In this document: in pieces, positions 1 through 7,459 of the stretch
Numbering within the stretch: the stretch's first letter is position 1
Layout of the letters: each line of letters starts with the position of its first letter
Origin: 2-12-FULL-41-16 sp964390625
GTDB taxonomy: Bacteria > Patescibacteriota > Patescibacteriia > Magasanikbacterales > UBA922
Direction: 5' to 3'
Length of the DNA: 34,389 bases
Assembly (NCBI GenBank): GCA_964390625.1
Contig: CAYMID010000007.1
Span: forward strand, 1-34,389
Translations under genes and position numbers: made by a program
The notes under the pieces: generated by a model
Told to the model about the DNA's origin: nothing
Database searches by the model: none
What the model saw: only the letters and a program-made list of their open reading frames with translations

Positions 1-2309
1 ATGTAGGTGCGGAGGGCATCGGCGCCATATTGGTCAACCATTTCGTCTGGATTCACGACATTTCCCTTGGATTTGCTCATCTTTTCACCACCTTTGGCCA
101 AAATCATGCCGTGACTGGTACGCTTTTTGTATGGTTCAAGTGTTGGCACTACGCCAATGTCGAACAAAAATTGATTCCAGAAACGCGAGTACAACAAGTG
201 CAGCACAGTATGTTCCATACCGCCATTGTACCAATCAACTGGTGTCCAGTACTTCAACGCCTCCTTGCTAGCCAATTCTTTATCATTCTTTGGGTCAGTG
301 TAGCGCAAGAAATACCAACTCGAACCAGCCCAATTTGGCATGGTGTCTGTTTCGCGACGCGCTGGCCCACCACATTGTGGGCAAGTAGTATTCACCCACT
401 CTGTAATGGCCGCCAATGGCGATTCGCCCGTGTCAGTTGGTAAATATTTTTCCACCTCTGGCAACGTTAGTGGCAATTGATCTACGGGCAATGGCACCCA
501 ACCCGCACATTTTTCACAATGCACGAGTGGAATTGGCTCGCCCCAATAACGCTGGCGCGAGAACACCCAGTCGCGGAGTTTATACTGCACTTTGCGTTGA
601 CCAATCCCCTTTTCCTCGAGCCAGGAAATTATTTTTTCCTTGGCCTCAGCGGTAGTTAGGCCGTTCAAAAATTCAGATTCAACCGACACGCCAGTATCAA
701 TAAAAACAGACGGCTTGTGGTGTTGTAGCAAAATTTCCCACTCACCAGTTTGTTGTGGATTTTTTGCAAATAGATCCTTTGCTTCGTCAATTGTAACCCA
801 TTTATATTCAAACCTGTCAACATCTTCCTCTGAATTGACAACATCCTGTTCATCATTTAACAACTTAACAACAAAACCAATCCTCTCATACCGAACTTCC
901 TTTTTGCTGCTTCCGGTAATTATATTTGAAAAACTTGAACCAATTTTTGATTCAATTTCAAAATTACGATATCCAGTTTCTTCTTTAAATTCACGAGAAA
1001 GCACTTCCTGAAGTGTTTCTCCATCGTGTCTAGTGCCCCCCGGAAGACGATGGTGAAGCTCTTTTTTATCCCATTGAATCAAGTAATTACCGTTTAAATC
1101 CTGCACAACAGCATAAACACCGACTCTTTTTTCTGGTTTTTTCCAATGTGCCCCGACTTCAGCTGCGACCACCTTTCTAATTGGTAAACCAAACTTTTTT
1201 GCAAACTCCCAATCGCGCTCATCATGCGCTGGCACCGCCATAATTGCACCCGCACCATACCCGCCGAGCACATAATCGGCCACAAACAGTGGGATTTGTT
1301 CGCCAGTGGCTGGATTAATTGCTTTTACCCCACGCAACTCCACGCCGGTTTTTTCTTTATCAAGCGCGCTGCGTTCAATATCGGTCTTGTGTTTTGCTGC
1401 CTCAACATACGCCACTACTTCGCTTTTATTTTCAAGCACATCGTGATTGTTGTCGGTGGCCAAAGTCACCCACAAATGTTCGGGGGCAAGCACCAGATAT
1501 GTTGCGCCAAAAAGCGTGTCAGGACGAGTGGTAAATACGGTGATTTTAGCTTTTTCGCCATTAGGACCACGGCGGTCGTTATCAGCGGGATTTTTGGTAA
1601 AAAATAATTCAAACTCAATCTCCGCCCCTTCGCTGCGCCCAATCCAATTCTCCTGCTGCGTGCGCGCCCGCGAAATATAATCAACCTCGTTTAAACCTGC
1701 GAGTAATTTATCCGCGTATTTGGTAATCGCGAGCATCCATTGTTCTTTGTTGCGCTTTTCAACCGGATTACCACAACGTTCACAGCAACCATCAACAACT
1801 TCTTCGTTGGCTAAACCAATTTTATCCTTTGGACACCAGTTAATTGGCTGGTTGGTTTTGTACGCTAAACCCTGCTTGTATAATTGCAAAAAAATCCACT
1901 GCGTCCATTTATAATACTCTGGTTCGCTCGTCGTGACCGCGCGCGACCAGTCAAAGCCAAAACCCAACGCTTTGAGCTGGCGTGTAAATGTGGCAATGTT
2001 TTCGTCAGTAATTTCTTTGGGCGGTCGACCAGTCTTGATGGCAAAATTTTCGGTTGGCAACCCAAATGAATCAAACCCAATTGGAAACAACACGTTTTTG
2101 CCATTCATGCGGTGGTAGCGTGTAATCACATCCATGGCCGTGTTGGAACGTGGGTGTCCAACATGCAAACCAGCGCCCGATGGATACGGGAACTCAATTA
2201 AACCAAAAAACTTCTCACGACTGGGGTCAGTCTCAGCCCGGTACGTTTGATGTTCGTCCCAGTATTGTTGCCATTTCGGTTCAATTGCTTTTGGGTCGTA
2301 TTTGGTCAT
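1..2309 (-). CDS. leuS: Leucyl-tRNA synthetase with an internal Nudix domain (3' end cut by window edge)
   Basis: Class I synthetase that charges tRNA-Leu with leucine. 769 codons are visible and the frame is still open at position 1. Seen: HIGH motif HVGH at residues 49-52, a zinc-knuckle-like Cys cluster before the editing domain, the CP1 editing motifs TTRPDT (260-265) and AHDERD (361-366, with both editing Asp), a second Cys-X2-Cys ribbon, and KMSKS at 743-747. Between the end of CP1 and the return to the catalytic core, residues about 394-533 form a Nudix domain in the same frame. The HIGH-KMSKS distance is about 124 residues longer than in E. coli LeuRS, which fits the insertion. The ATG at 2309 lies about 4 nt after a likely transcription start and has no Shine-Dalgarno. 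The C-terminal anticodon-binding part lies outside the window. Confidence 0.97.
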   Translation of the reverse strand, partial: MTKYDPKAIEPKWQQYWDEHQTYRAETDPSREKFFGLIEFPYPSGAGLHVGHPRSNTAMDVITRYHRMNGKNVLFPIGFDSFGLPTENFAIKTGRPPKEITDENIATFTRQLKALGFGFDWSRAVTTSEPEYYKWTQWIFLQLYKQGLAYKTNQPINWCPKDKIGLANEEVVDGCCERCGNPVEKRNKEQWMLAITKYADKLLAGLNEVDYISRARTQQENWIGRSEGAEIEFELFFTKNPADNDRRGPNGEKAKITVFTTRPDTLFGATYLVLAPEHLWVTLATDNNHDVLENKSEVVAYVEAAKHKTDIERSALDKEKTGVELRGVKAINPATGEQIPLFVADYVLGGYGAGAIMAVPAHDERDWEFAKKFGLPIRKVVAAEVGAHWKKPEKRVGVYAVVQDLNGNYLIQWDKKELHHRLPGGTRHDGETLQEVLSREFKEETGYRNFEIESKIGSSFSNIITGSSKKEVRYERIGFVVKLLNDEQDVVNSEEDVDRFEYKWVTIDEAKDLFAKNPQQTGEWEILLQHHKPSVFIDTGVSVESEFLNGLTTAEAKEKIISWLEEKGIGQRKVQYKLRDWVFSRQRYWGEPIPLVHCEKCAGWVPLPVDQLPLTLPEVEKYLPTDTGESPLAAITEWVNTTCPQCGGPARRETDTMPNWAGSSWYFLRYTDPKNDKELASKEALKYWTPVDWYNGGMEHTVLHLLYSRFWNQFLFDIGVVPTLEPYKKRTSHGMILAKGGEKMSKSKGNVVNPDEMVDQYGADALRTY
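711..1130 (-). other. Nudix hydrolase domain inserted in LeuRS
   Basis: Residues about 394-533 of LeuRS. The 23-residue Nudix box is complete: G425-x5-E431-x7-R439-E440-x2-E443-E444-x-G446-Y447, so all metal-binding glutamates are present. It is preceded by a typical first beta strand (VGVYAVV) and followed by the helix and strands of the fold. Flanks are normal LeuRS: the CP1 end (HDERDWEFAKKFGLPI) on one side and the EFLNGL / RKVQYKLRDW region on the other. In E. coli LeuRS only a short linker sits there. The substrate is unknown; Nudix enzymes hydrolyse nucleoside diphosphates linked to another group, such as Ap4A, ADP-ribose or oxidised dNTPs. Confidence 0.93.
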
Positions 2310-2319
2310 AATAAATGAG

Positions 2320-2350
2320 AATATATCCCATCTTACCGTCTAAAAATCAA
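2320..2350 (-). promoter_or_regulatory. Putative leuS promoter, near-leaderless
   Basis: On the minus strand a TATATT -10 box (2325-2320) stands 10 nt before the leuS ATG, with a weak TTGATT -35 (2350-2345) at a long 19-bp spacing. Transcription would start near 2313, leaving a leader of about 4 nt. The -35 touches the terminator of the gene upstream. The -10 is good and the -35 is poor. Confidence 0.4.
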
Positions 2351-2380
2351 AAAAGCAAGGTCGTTTTACCTTGCTTTTTG
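2349..2380 (-). terminator. Intrinsic terminator after the gdhA operon
   Basis: Perfect 12-bp stem (2350-2361 with 2368-2379, core GCAAGGT/ACCTTGC) with a 6-nt loop and flanking A/T runs. On the minus strand the stem ends in a T-rich tract. It lies just past the stop of the 88-residue gene and before leuS, so it separates the two minus-strand transcripts. Confidence 0.8.
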
Positions 2381-2382
2381 GT

Positions 2383-2649
2383 TTACTCACCCCATTTAAG
2401 GCCTAATTCTTTAGCTTCGGTCTCGGTTAACATGCACCACGAGCCCAACCTTTTACCCTGACTATCGTAAGCAGCCCCTTCACTCGGAACCCAAGTACGC
2501 TTTCTTTCGCCTTCGCGTACTTTTAGTTCTTTTGGGGGGTGTTGTTCGCCCTCGGTAAACTTTTGTCCACCACGGCCAGGTGTAACTGGTTCAACTGGCG
2601 GAATCAAGCCTTTACCAAATCCTGGAGGAGGAGAACTAATTTCAGACAT
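2383..2649 (-). CDS. Small hypothetical protein, Pro/Gly-rich N-terminus
   Basis: 88 residues, not recognised. The N-terminal third is rich in proline and glycine (SSPPPGFGKGLIPPVEPV) and probably disordered. The middle is charged (KELKVREGERKRTW) and the C-terminus (TETEAKELGLKWGE) could form a short helix. There is no signal peptide or membrane segment. It starts 9 nt after the gdhA stop, with its own terminator 3 nt past its stop codon, so it is the second gene of a gdhA operon. Its place there suggests co-expression but does not show a function. Reading frame and packing support a real gene. Confidence 0.65.
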   Translation of the reverse strand: MSEISSPPPGFGKGLIPPVEPVTPGRGGQKFTEGEQHPPKELKVREGERKRTWVPSEGAAYDSQGKRLGSWCMLTETEAKELGLKWGE

Positions 2650-2658
2650 ACAAAATTA

Positions 2659-3897
2659 TTAAACCAAACCGCGTAACTGCATAGCCTCGCCGACACGCCC
2701 TAAGGCCGAGACAAAGGCGGCCGTGCGCAAATCAATCTGGTGTTTTTCTTTAACTGCCCAAACTTCGGTAAACGCCGTGATCATTATTTTGGCCAATTTT
2801 TGCGCCACCTCGTCCTCGGTCCAGTAATAATTGGCAGCATTTTGCACTTGCTCAAAATAACTAACAGTCACCCCACCTGCATTGGCCAAAATGTCGGGCA
2901 ACACGATCACACCGTTTTTGAACAAAATAGCATCGGCCTCGGGCGTGGTTGGACCATTAGCCAGCTCAACAACCATTTTGGCTTTGACGCGCGGTGCATT
3001 GTCCTGGGTAATCTGATTTTCGAGTGCGGCTGGCACCAAAATATCCACGGGCAATTCCAGTAATTCTTCGTTAGTAATGGTTTGTGTACCTACAAAACCC
3101 TCAACTTTACCAGTCTTTGCTTTGTGCGCATCAAGCGCAGTCACATCAAAGCCAGTTTCGCTTTTAATGCCGCCTTTTGAATCACTGGTGGCTACAATTT
3201 GAAAACCGGCGGCACTAAGCAGCTCCGCCATGTGGGCGCCAGCATTACCAAAGCCTTGAATCGCGACCGTGGTTTTACTTGCCTCCCAACCCATTTTTTT
3301 CACAGCTTCCAGAAGCACAAACACACCACCTTGTGCCGTCGCTTTGTCGCGCCCACGCGAACCACCGAGCGCAAGCGGCTTGCCGGTAATCATGCCCGGT
3401 GCATGTTCACCGACCAATTTCTCGTATTCATCGAGCATCCAGGCCATAATTTGGCCATTCGTATACACATCGGGTGCTGGTACATCTTTGGTTGGCCCTA
3501 GGTGTTGATACAGTTCACGTACATAACCGCGTGACAAGCGCTCGAGCTCGCCCTCGGATAATTCTTTTGGATTCACAATAATGCCACCCTTGCCACCGCC
3601 AAGTGGCAATCCAACAACTGCGCACTTCATGGTCATCCAAAAAGACAGGGCCTTCACCTCGTCCTCGGTCACATTCCAGTGATAGCGGATACCCCCTTTA
3701 TACGGTCCAAGTGCGTCGTTATACTGGCTACGCCACCCCATAAACGTTTTAGTAGAGCCATCATCCATAATCACGGGAATAGTGGCAACGTGCACGTGTT
3801 TTGGGGTTTTTAAAGCAGCGTGCACACGTGCATCCAAATTCATCACGGCAGCAGCGCGATCCAACTGAGTTAGGGCATTTTCAAATGGATTATTCAT
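2659..3897 (-). CDS. gdhA: Glutamate dehydrogenase (Glu/Leu/Phe/Val dehydrogenase family)
   Basis: Reversible oxidative deamination of glutamate to 2-oxoglutarate and ammonia with NAD(P)H. 412 residues, the usual length of the hexameric bacterial/archaeal enzyme. Seen: substrate-site lysines K67 (GPYKGGIR), K91 (MTMKCAVVGLP) and catalytic-region K103 (GGGKGGI), the DVPAPD motif, Rossmann motif GFGNAG, and the C-terminal LPDILANAGGVTVSYFEQVQN type segment. The frame can be extended upstream to 3945, but that stretch contains the promoter, so the ATG at 3897 is chosen. NAD versus NADP use cannot be decided by eye. It is the first gene of an operon with the 88-residue protein and diverges from yggU. 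Confidence 0.96.
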   Translation of the reverse strand: MNNPFENALTQLDRAAAVMNLDARVHAALKTPKHVHVATIPVIMDDGSTKTFMGWRSQYNDALGPYKGGIRYHWNVTEDEVKALSFWMTMKCAVVGLPLGGGKGGIIVNPKELSEGELERLSRGYVRELYQHLGPTKDVPAPDVYTNGQIMAWMLDEYEKLVGEHAPGMITGKPLALGGSRGRDKATAQGGVFVLLEAVKKMGWEASKTTVAIQGFGNAGAHMAELLSAAGFQIVATSDSKGGIKSETGFDVTALDAHKAKTGKVEGFVGTQTITNEELLELPVDILVPAALENQITQDNAPRVKAKMVVELANGPTTPEADAILFKNGVIVLPDILANAGGVTVSYFEQVQNAANYYWTEDEVAQKLAKIMITAFTEVWAVKEKHQIDLRTAAFVSALGRVGEAMQLRGLV

Positions 3898-3917
3898 ATA
3901 TTTATAGATATAGAAGT

Positions 3918-3945
3918 AGTGTACTCGCTGTGGCCAAATAGTCAA
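3918..3945 (-). promoter_or_regulatory. gdhA promoter
   Basis: Minus strand: -35 TTGACT (3945-3940), 16-bp spacer, -10 TACACT (3923-3918). The predicted start near 3911 gives a leader of about 14 nt to the ATG at 3897. No Shine-Dalgarno is present in that leader. Confidence 0.6.
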
Positions 3946-3950
3946 GAAAT

Positions 3951-3968
3951 TGCTACACTCCAGACATT
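3951..3968 (+). promoter_or_regulatory. Extended -10 promoter of yggU, near-leaderless
   Basis: TGCTACACT (3951-3959) is an extended -10 element; no clear -35 is seen. Transcription would begin near 3966, 3 nt before the ATG at 3969. It is back-to-back with the gdhA promoter within a 71-bp gap. Confidence 0.45.
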
Positions 3969-4199
3969 ATGCCCAAAATCATCAAAATAAAAGTAACACC
4001 GCGTGGTAGTGTGACAGAAATTATTGGCACACTACCCGATGGTACACTGCGCGTGAAATTAGCCGCCCCGCCCGTTGATGGTGCCGCCAATGAGGCACTC
4101 ATTAAATTTCTCAGCAAAGAATGGGATATTCCGCGCTCTAAAATTCAAATTAAAAGCGGCCACACGGGCCGCTTAAAAACGATTGTGATTGAAGATTAG
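3969..4199 (+). CDS. DUF167 / YggU family protein
   Basis: 76 residues covering a whole DUF167 domain. Seen: the N-terminal strand IKVTPRGSVTEI, the strongly conserved core LRVKLAAPPVDGAANEALIKFL, and the closing RSKIQIKSGHTGRLKTI segment. The family is widespread and small, and its molecular role is not established. The gene stands alone on the plus strand. Its TAG interleaves with the TAA of the convergent trxA gene (4-bp tail overlap at 4196-4199), leaving no room for a separate terminator. Confidence 0.93.
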   Translation: MPKIIKIKVTPRGSVTEIIGTLPDGTLRVKLAAPPVDGAANEALIKFLSKEWDIPRSKIQIKSGHTGRLKTIVIED

Positions 4200-4516
4200 A
4201 AATGCTTCTCGACCGCTGCGCGCAACTTGTCTTTGGTCATACTACCTACCAAGGTTTCGACCACTTGACCATTTTTGAACACCAAAAACGTTGGGATACT
4301 CATGATGCGGTATTTACCTGGTGTTTCGTTTTCATCGACATTCATTTTGCCAACCGTAATTTTGTGACTATCCCACTCGTTGGCTAACTCTTCGACAATC
4401 GGACCCATCATTTGGCAAGGGCCACACCATGGTGCCCAAAAATCAACTAACACAGGGGTTTTTGCTTCCAAAACTTCGGCCTGAAAATTAGCATCGGTCA
4501 AAACAAGCTCTGACAT
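4196..4516 (-). CDS. trxA: Thioredoxin
   Basis: Cytoplasmic disulfide reductase, 106 residues, full length for the family. Active site WCGPC at residues 30-34 (C31, C34), the buried Asp region VLVDFWAPW, and the cis-proline P75 in SIPTF are all present. It lies 15 nt downstream of infB on the same strand and is probably co-transcribed from the infB promoter. This is an unusual partner for infB, which in many bacteria is followed by rbfA. No Shine-Dalgarno is seen before its ATG. Confidence 0.97.
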   Translation of the reverse strand: MSELVLTDANFQAEVLEAKTPVLVDFWAPWCGPCQMMGPIVEELANEWDSHKITVGKMNVDENETPGKYRIMSIPTFLVFKNGQVVETLVGSMTKDKLRAAVEKHF

Positions 4517-4531
4517 ATGAAATAATTAGGA

Positions 4532-6556
4532 TTAGTTAAAGATAATTTTGCGCGCTTTGGACTCTTCATGGAAGACTTCGAGGATGTCATCGACTTCGAT
4601 TTTTTCCTTGAGTTCGATTTGGATACCACACTCAGTGCCTTCGACCACGTCTTTGACTTCTTGTTGCCCGATTTTGCAGGCCAAGACTGTACCAACTTCG
4701 ATGACCAGGCCACCGCGCAAAACACGGACCTTTTCATTTTTTTGAACCTTGCCGTCCAGCACACGGCCACCGACAATCGTGGTTTTGCGTTCGCGGCGGA
4801 ACACGGCTAATACTTTGAGACGGCCCAATTCAGTAATGATTTTTTCTTTATCAAGCATGCCTTCTAGTTGCTCTTTGACCCAATTGATGAAATCGTAAAT
4901 AACACTATACGACAAGAATTTGATTTCCTTGTTACGCATGGTTTCTTCGGCGGTTGGAGTTGGGCGAACGTTAAAACCAATTACAGTTGCACCAGCGGCT
5001 TCGGCTTTGGCAACATCGGCTTCGGTAATGTTACCAAGCCCTTTACCAACAACCTGCACACCAACTTCATCGTGACGAATTTTGGCCAGCGAGGTAACAA
5101 TGGCTTCGAGTGAACCAAGTACGTCTGCCTTAACCACCACGTTAAGCATTTTCTTTTTTTCGTCAGAATCCATGGAACCGGTTTCGAGTGATAAATCTTT
5201 TTCTGCACCAGTTTGTTGCGAACGTTTTTGTTTAACGTCAATTTCAGTGGCAGTATCAGCTTTGCTAACATCTAAAATGTCGCCAACTTCTGGGGCTACT
5301 TTAAAGCCCATAATCTGGACTGGCATGGATGGTGTAGCAATTTCAATACTATCGCCACGGTAATTTTTCATGGCACGCACTTTGCCATAAATTTCGCCGT
5401 TCACAACGAGCTTGTCAGTCGCATGCAAGGTTCCGGCCTGCACCAAAATAGTCGCTACTGGCCCCATACCCTTGTTGACGTGTGACTCAATAATTGTACC
5501 CACAGCTGGTACACTCGCATCGGCCTTGATCTTATCGGCATTAACGTCAGCCACTAACAACAAGACATCGAGAAGCTTATCAATATTTACGTTATTCTTG
5601 GCCGAAATACCAACGACCGGTGTTTCGCCTCCCCATTCTTCGGGAATAATGCCGTGCTGTGACAAATCACTTTTGACACGATCTAAATCAGCCGCTTCTT
5701 TGTCGATTTTATTAATCGCCACCACAAATGGCAGCTTGGCTGCTTTGATAATATTAATTGCTTCTACGGTTTGTGGCTTGACACTATCATCGGCAGCCAC
5801 AATCAAAATTGCAATGTCAGCTACCTTGGCGCCACGACTACGCATCATCGAAAAGGCTTCGTGGCCTGGAGTATCAATAAAAGTAATTGCGCGTTCAGCC
5901 TGAGTTTTTGGATCTTTCCACACGGTTTGGTAAGCACCAATGTGCTGAGTAATGCCGCCGGCTTCTTTGGCAATAATATTGGTGGAACGAATAGTGTCGA
6001 GTAATTTGGTTTTGCCATGATCAACGTGGCCCATGACTACGATGACTGGTGGACGGGTTTGACCCTGTTCAGCTGAGCGGGCCAAAGTTTCGGCCAGGTC
6101 TTCCTCGTGGGCAGTGGTTATTGGTGCAGCAACTTCGGCATCACTGGATTCAACGCGGAAACCAAGCTCTTCAGCCAAAATAGTAGCCGTTTCAGGGTCA
6201 ATATTTTGGTTTTGGTTAGCCAAAATACCGTTTTTCATGAGCTCCATAAGGACTTGAGCCACTGGCAACTTCATTTGGTCAGCCAAATCACGAACAGTAA
6301 TTAAGCCATTAACCACCACGGTCTGACCTGATTCTTGACGCAAGGCACGTTCTTTTTTCTTGGCTTCCTCTTGCTCACGACGACGTTTTTCGTCCAAATC
6401 ACGACGGATAAAGCGCCAACGACGGGAAATTTGCTCGGCCACACGATCATCGACCTTCACGGCGCGAGCACCAATGTCAAAGCCGTACTGTGGCAAAACA
6501 TCCAGTAATTCCTTGGTGTTGACGCGAAGTTGGCGGGCGAGTTCGGTTACATTCAT
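4532..6556 (-). CDS. infB: Translation initiation factor IF-2
   Basis: GTPase that places initiator tRNA on the ribosome. 674 residues, shorter than E. coli (890) because the N-terminal region is compact. It has an N-terminal IF2N-type helical segment (1-60), a short charged linker, a second IF2N-like segment (about 80-135), then the G domain with G1 GHVDHGKT (176-183), switch II DTPGH (228-232) and NKID (282-285), followed by domain II and the C-terminal fMet-tRNA-binding domain. The ATG at 6556 follows a promoter by only about 10 nt, which fixes the start. It heads an infB-trxA operon. Confidence 0.97.
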   Translation of the reverse strand: MNVTELARQLRVNTKELLDVLPQYGFDIGARAVKVDDRVAEQISRRWRFIRRDLDEKRRREQEEAKKKERALRQESGQTVVVNGLITVRDLADQMKLPVAQVLMELMKNGILANQNQNIDPETATILAEELGFRVESSDAEVAAPITTAHEEDLAETLARSAEQGQTRPPVIVVMGHVDHGKTKLLDTIRSTNIIAKEAGGITQHIGAYQTVWKDPKTQAERAITFIDTPGHEAFSMMRSRGAKVADIAILIVAADDSVKPQTVEAINIIKAAKLPFVVAINKIDKEAADLDRVKSDLSQHGIIPEEWGGETPVVGISAKNNVNIDKLLDVLLLVADVNADKIKADASVPAVGTIIESHVNKGMGPVATILVQAGTLHATDKLVVNGEIYGKVRAMKNYRGDSIEIATPSMPVQIMGFKVAPEVGDILDVSKADTATEIDVKQKRSQQTGAEKDLSLETGSMDSDEKKKMLNVVVKADVLGSLEAIVTSLAKIRHDEVGVQVVGKGLGNITEADVAKAEAAGATVIGFNVRPTPTAEETMRNKEIKFLSYSVIYDFINWVKEQLEGMLDKEKIITELGRLKVLAVFRRERKTTIVGGRVLDGKVQKNEKVRVLRGGLVIEVGTVLACKIGQQEVKDVVEGTECGIQIELKEKIEVDDILEVFHEESKARKIIFN

Positions 6557-6565
6557 AGTGAGCGC

Positions 6566-6594
6566 AGTATACGGGAATAAGGAGGTAAAGTCAA
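6566..6594 (-). promoter_or_regulatory. infB promoter giving a leaderless mRNA
   Basis: Minus strand: -35 TTGACT (6594-6589), exactly 17 bp, -10 TATACT (6571-6566). The ATG (6556-6554) begins 10 nt after the -10 box, so the predicted start near 6559 leaves about 3 nt of leader. An AGGAGG-like string exists here only on the opposite strand. Confidence 0.7.
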
Positions 6595-6603
6595 TATTAA
6601 CGC

Positions 6604-6628
6604 AAAACCCCGACAGAGTCGGGGTCTC
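6604..6628 (-). terminator. Intrinsic terminator after ppa
   Basis: 7-bp GC-rich stem CCCCGAC/GTCGGGG (6608-6614 with 6618-6624), 3-nt loop, followed on the minus strand by TTTTGC. It sits about 20 nt past the ppa stop and just upstream of the infB promoter. Confidence 0.7.
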
Positions 6629-6642
6629 GGCGTCAACGCAGC

Positions 6643-7176
6643 TTATTTAGCCGCAAATTTATCAGCGTAAAGCTGTTGGGAACGGGTCACGGCTTCGCGA
6701 GCTTCGGTCGCGCCTTTAAAGCCACCAACGGTCACAGTTTTTCCCTGAATCTGCTTGTAAGTTTCAAAAAAATGCTGCATTACCTTGAGGGTGTGTGGAT
6801 TGATATCAGCCAAGTCATTGACGTTTTTCCAACGTGGATCAGAGACCGGTACCGCAATAACCTTGTCATCAGCCTCACCGCTGTCGATCATGCTCATAAT
6901 TGCCACTGGACGTACGTTTACCAAAATGCCGACTGGCAGTGGTTCAGTGGTCAAAACCACCACATCGAGTGCATCACCATCGTCCCACAGGGTTTGTGGT
7001 ACAAATCCATAATCAAATGGGTAGGTCTGGCCAGAGTGCATCACGCGGTCAAGCGCAATCAAACCAGTTTCTTTGTCAATTTCGTATTTGTTAAGAGAAT
7101 TACGAGGAATTTCAATAATTGTATTGACCTCGTTTGGGGCGTTCTTCCCTACTGGGACATCGGTCCAAAGGTTCAT
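6643..7176 (-). CDS. ppa: Inorganic pyrophosphatase, family I
   Basis: Hydrolyses pyrophosphate to phosphate and drives nucleotide-sugar, tRNA-charging and polymerase reactions. 177 residues, standard for the bacterial hexameric enzyme. The metal-binding signature is intact at residues 65-71 (DDGDALD, matching the D-x-D-x2-D pattern), as are the upstream FDYGFVP segment and the second acidic pair D103/D104. Monocistronic: own promoter upstream, terminator downstream. Confidence 0.96.
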   Translation of the reverse strand: MNLWTDVPVGKNAPNEVNTIIEIPRNSLNKYEIDKETGLIALDRVMHSGQTYPFDYGFVPQTLWDDGDALDVVVLTTEPLPVGILVNVRPVAIMSMIDSGEADDKVIAVPVSDPRWKNVNDLADINPHTLKVMQHFFETYKQIQGKTVTVGGFKGATEAREAVTRSQQLYADKFAAK

Positions 7177-7200
7177 AAAATGATAATTAAGATCTACCTC

Positions 7201-7229
7201 AAAGTACCAGATAATGCTGGATTAAGCAA
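7201..7229 (-). promoter_or_regulatory. Putative ppa promoter
   Basis: Minus strand: -35 TTGCTT (7229-7224), 17-bp spacer, -10 TACTTT (7206-7201) with an upstream TGG (extended -10 style). Predicted leader about 19 nt. Matches are moderate. Confidence 0.4.
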
Positions 7230-7242
7230 GGGCCATGCCCGA

Positions 7243-7271
7243 TTGACAACTCCCCTCTTTTTTGCTAAGCT
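7243..7271 (+). promoter_or_regulatory. Putative rny promoter
   Basis: -35 TTGACA (7243-7248), 17-bp spacer, -10 TAAGCT (7266-7271). The -35 is perfect and the -10 is weaker. The start would be near 7278, giving an untranslated leader of about 180 nt, by far the longest in this window. Confidence 0.5.
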
Positions 7272-7361
7272 ACCAGCGTCAAATTTTAAATTAAATGCCG
7301 AACGGTTGCGATTGCGTGCGCTTGACGTGAATTTGCTCTTGGATTTTGCTCCATTATGCTA

Positions 7362-7457
7362 AAAAACGCCTGATTTTTCCAGTCCCTAAACAAGGGTTTT
7401 TCTTGGTAATCAGACGCCGTCTTCCGCCCGCACGGACCGCCAGGCCCTGATTTTTTT
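7362..7457 (+). promoter_or_regulatory. Possible attenuator-like structured leader of rny
   Basis: AATCAG (7408-7413) can pair with either of two identical CTGATT copies: upstream at 7370-7375, or downstream at 7447-7452. The downstream pairing, helped by GCC/GGC (7416-7418 with 7443-7445), forms a hairpin ending in a run of seven T (7451-7457) directly before the ATG, which looks like a terminator. The upstream pairing would prevent it and encloses a small CCCT/AGGG hairpin followed by TTTTT. The helices are short, so this is a suggestion from base pairing only. Confidence 0.35.
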
Positions 7458-7459
7458 GT

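Noticed and set aside
665..856. A separate small minus-strand gene within the leuS region
   Set aside because: It is in a different frame from leuS, while the leuS frame continues through the whole Nudix insert.
3898..3945. Longer N-terminus for glutamate dehydrogenase
   Set aside because: The extension covers the -35 and -10 boxes and encodes a non-conserved Tyr-rich sequence.
6579..6588. AGGAGG-like Shine-Dalgarno near infB
   Set aside because: It lies on the plus strand, inside the promoter spacer of a minus-strand gene, and no plus-strand gene starts there.
6676..7362. 228-residue plus-strand open frame over ppa
   Set aside because: Shadow of the conserved pyrophosphatase gene; no domain recognisable.
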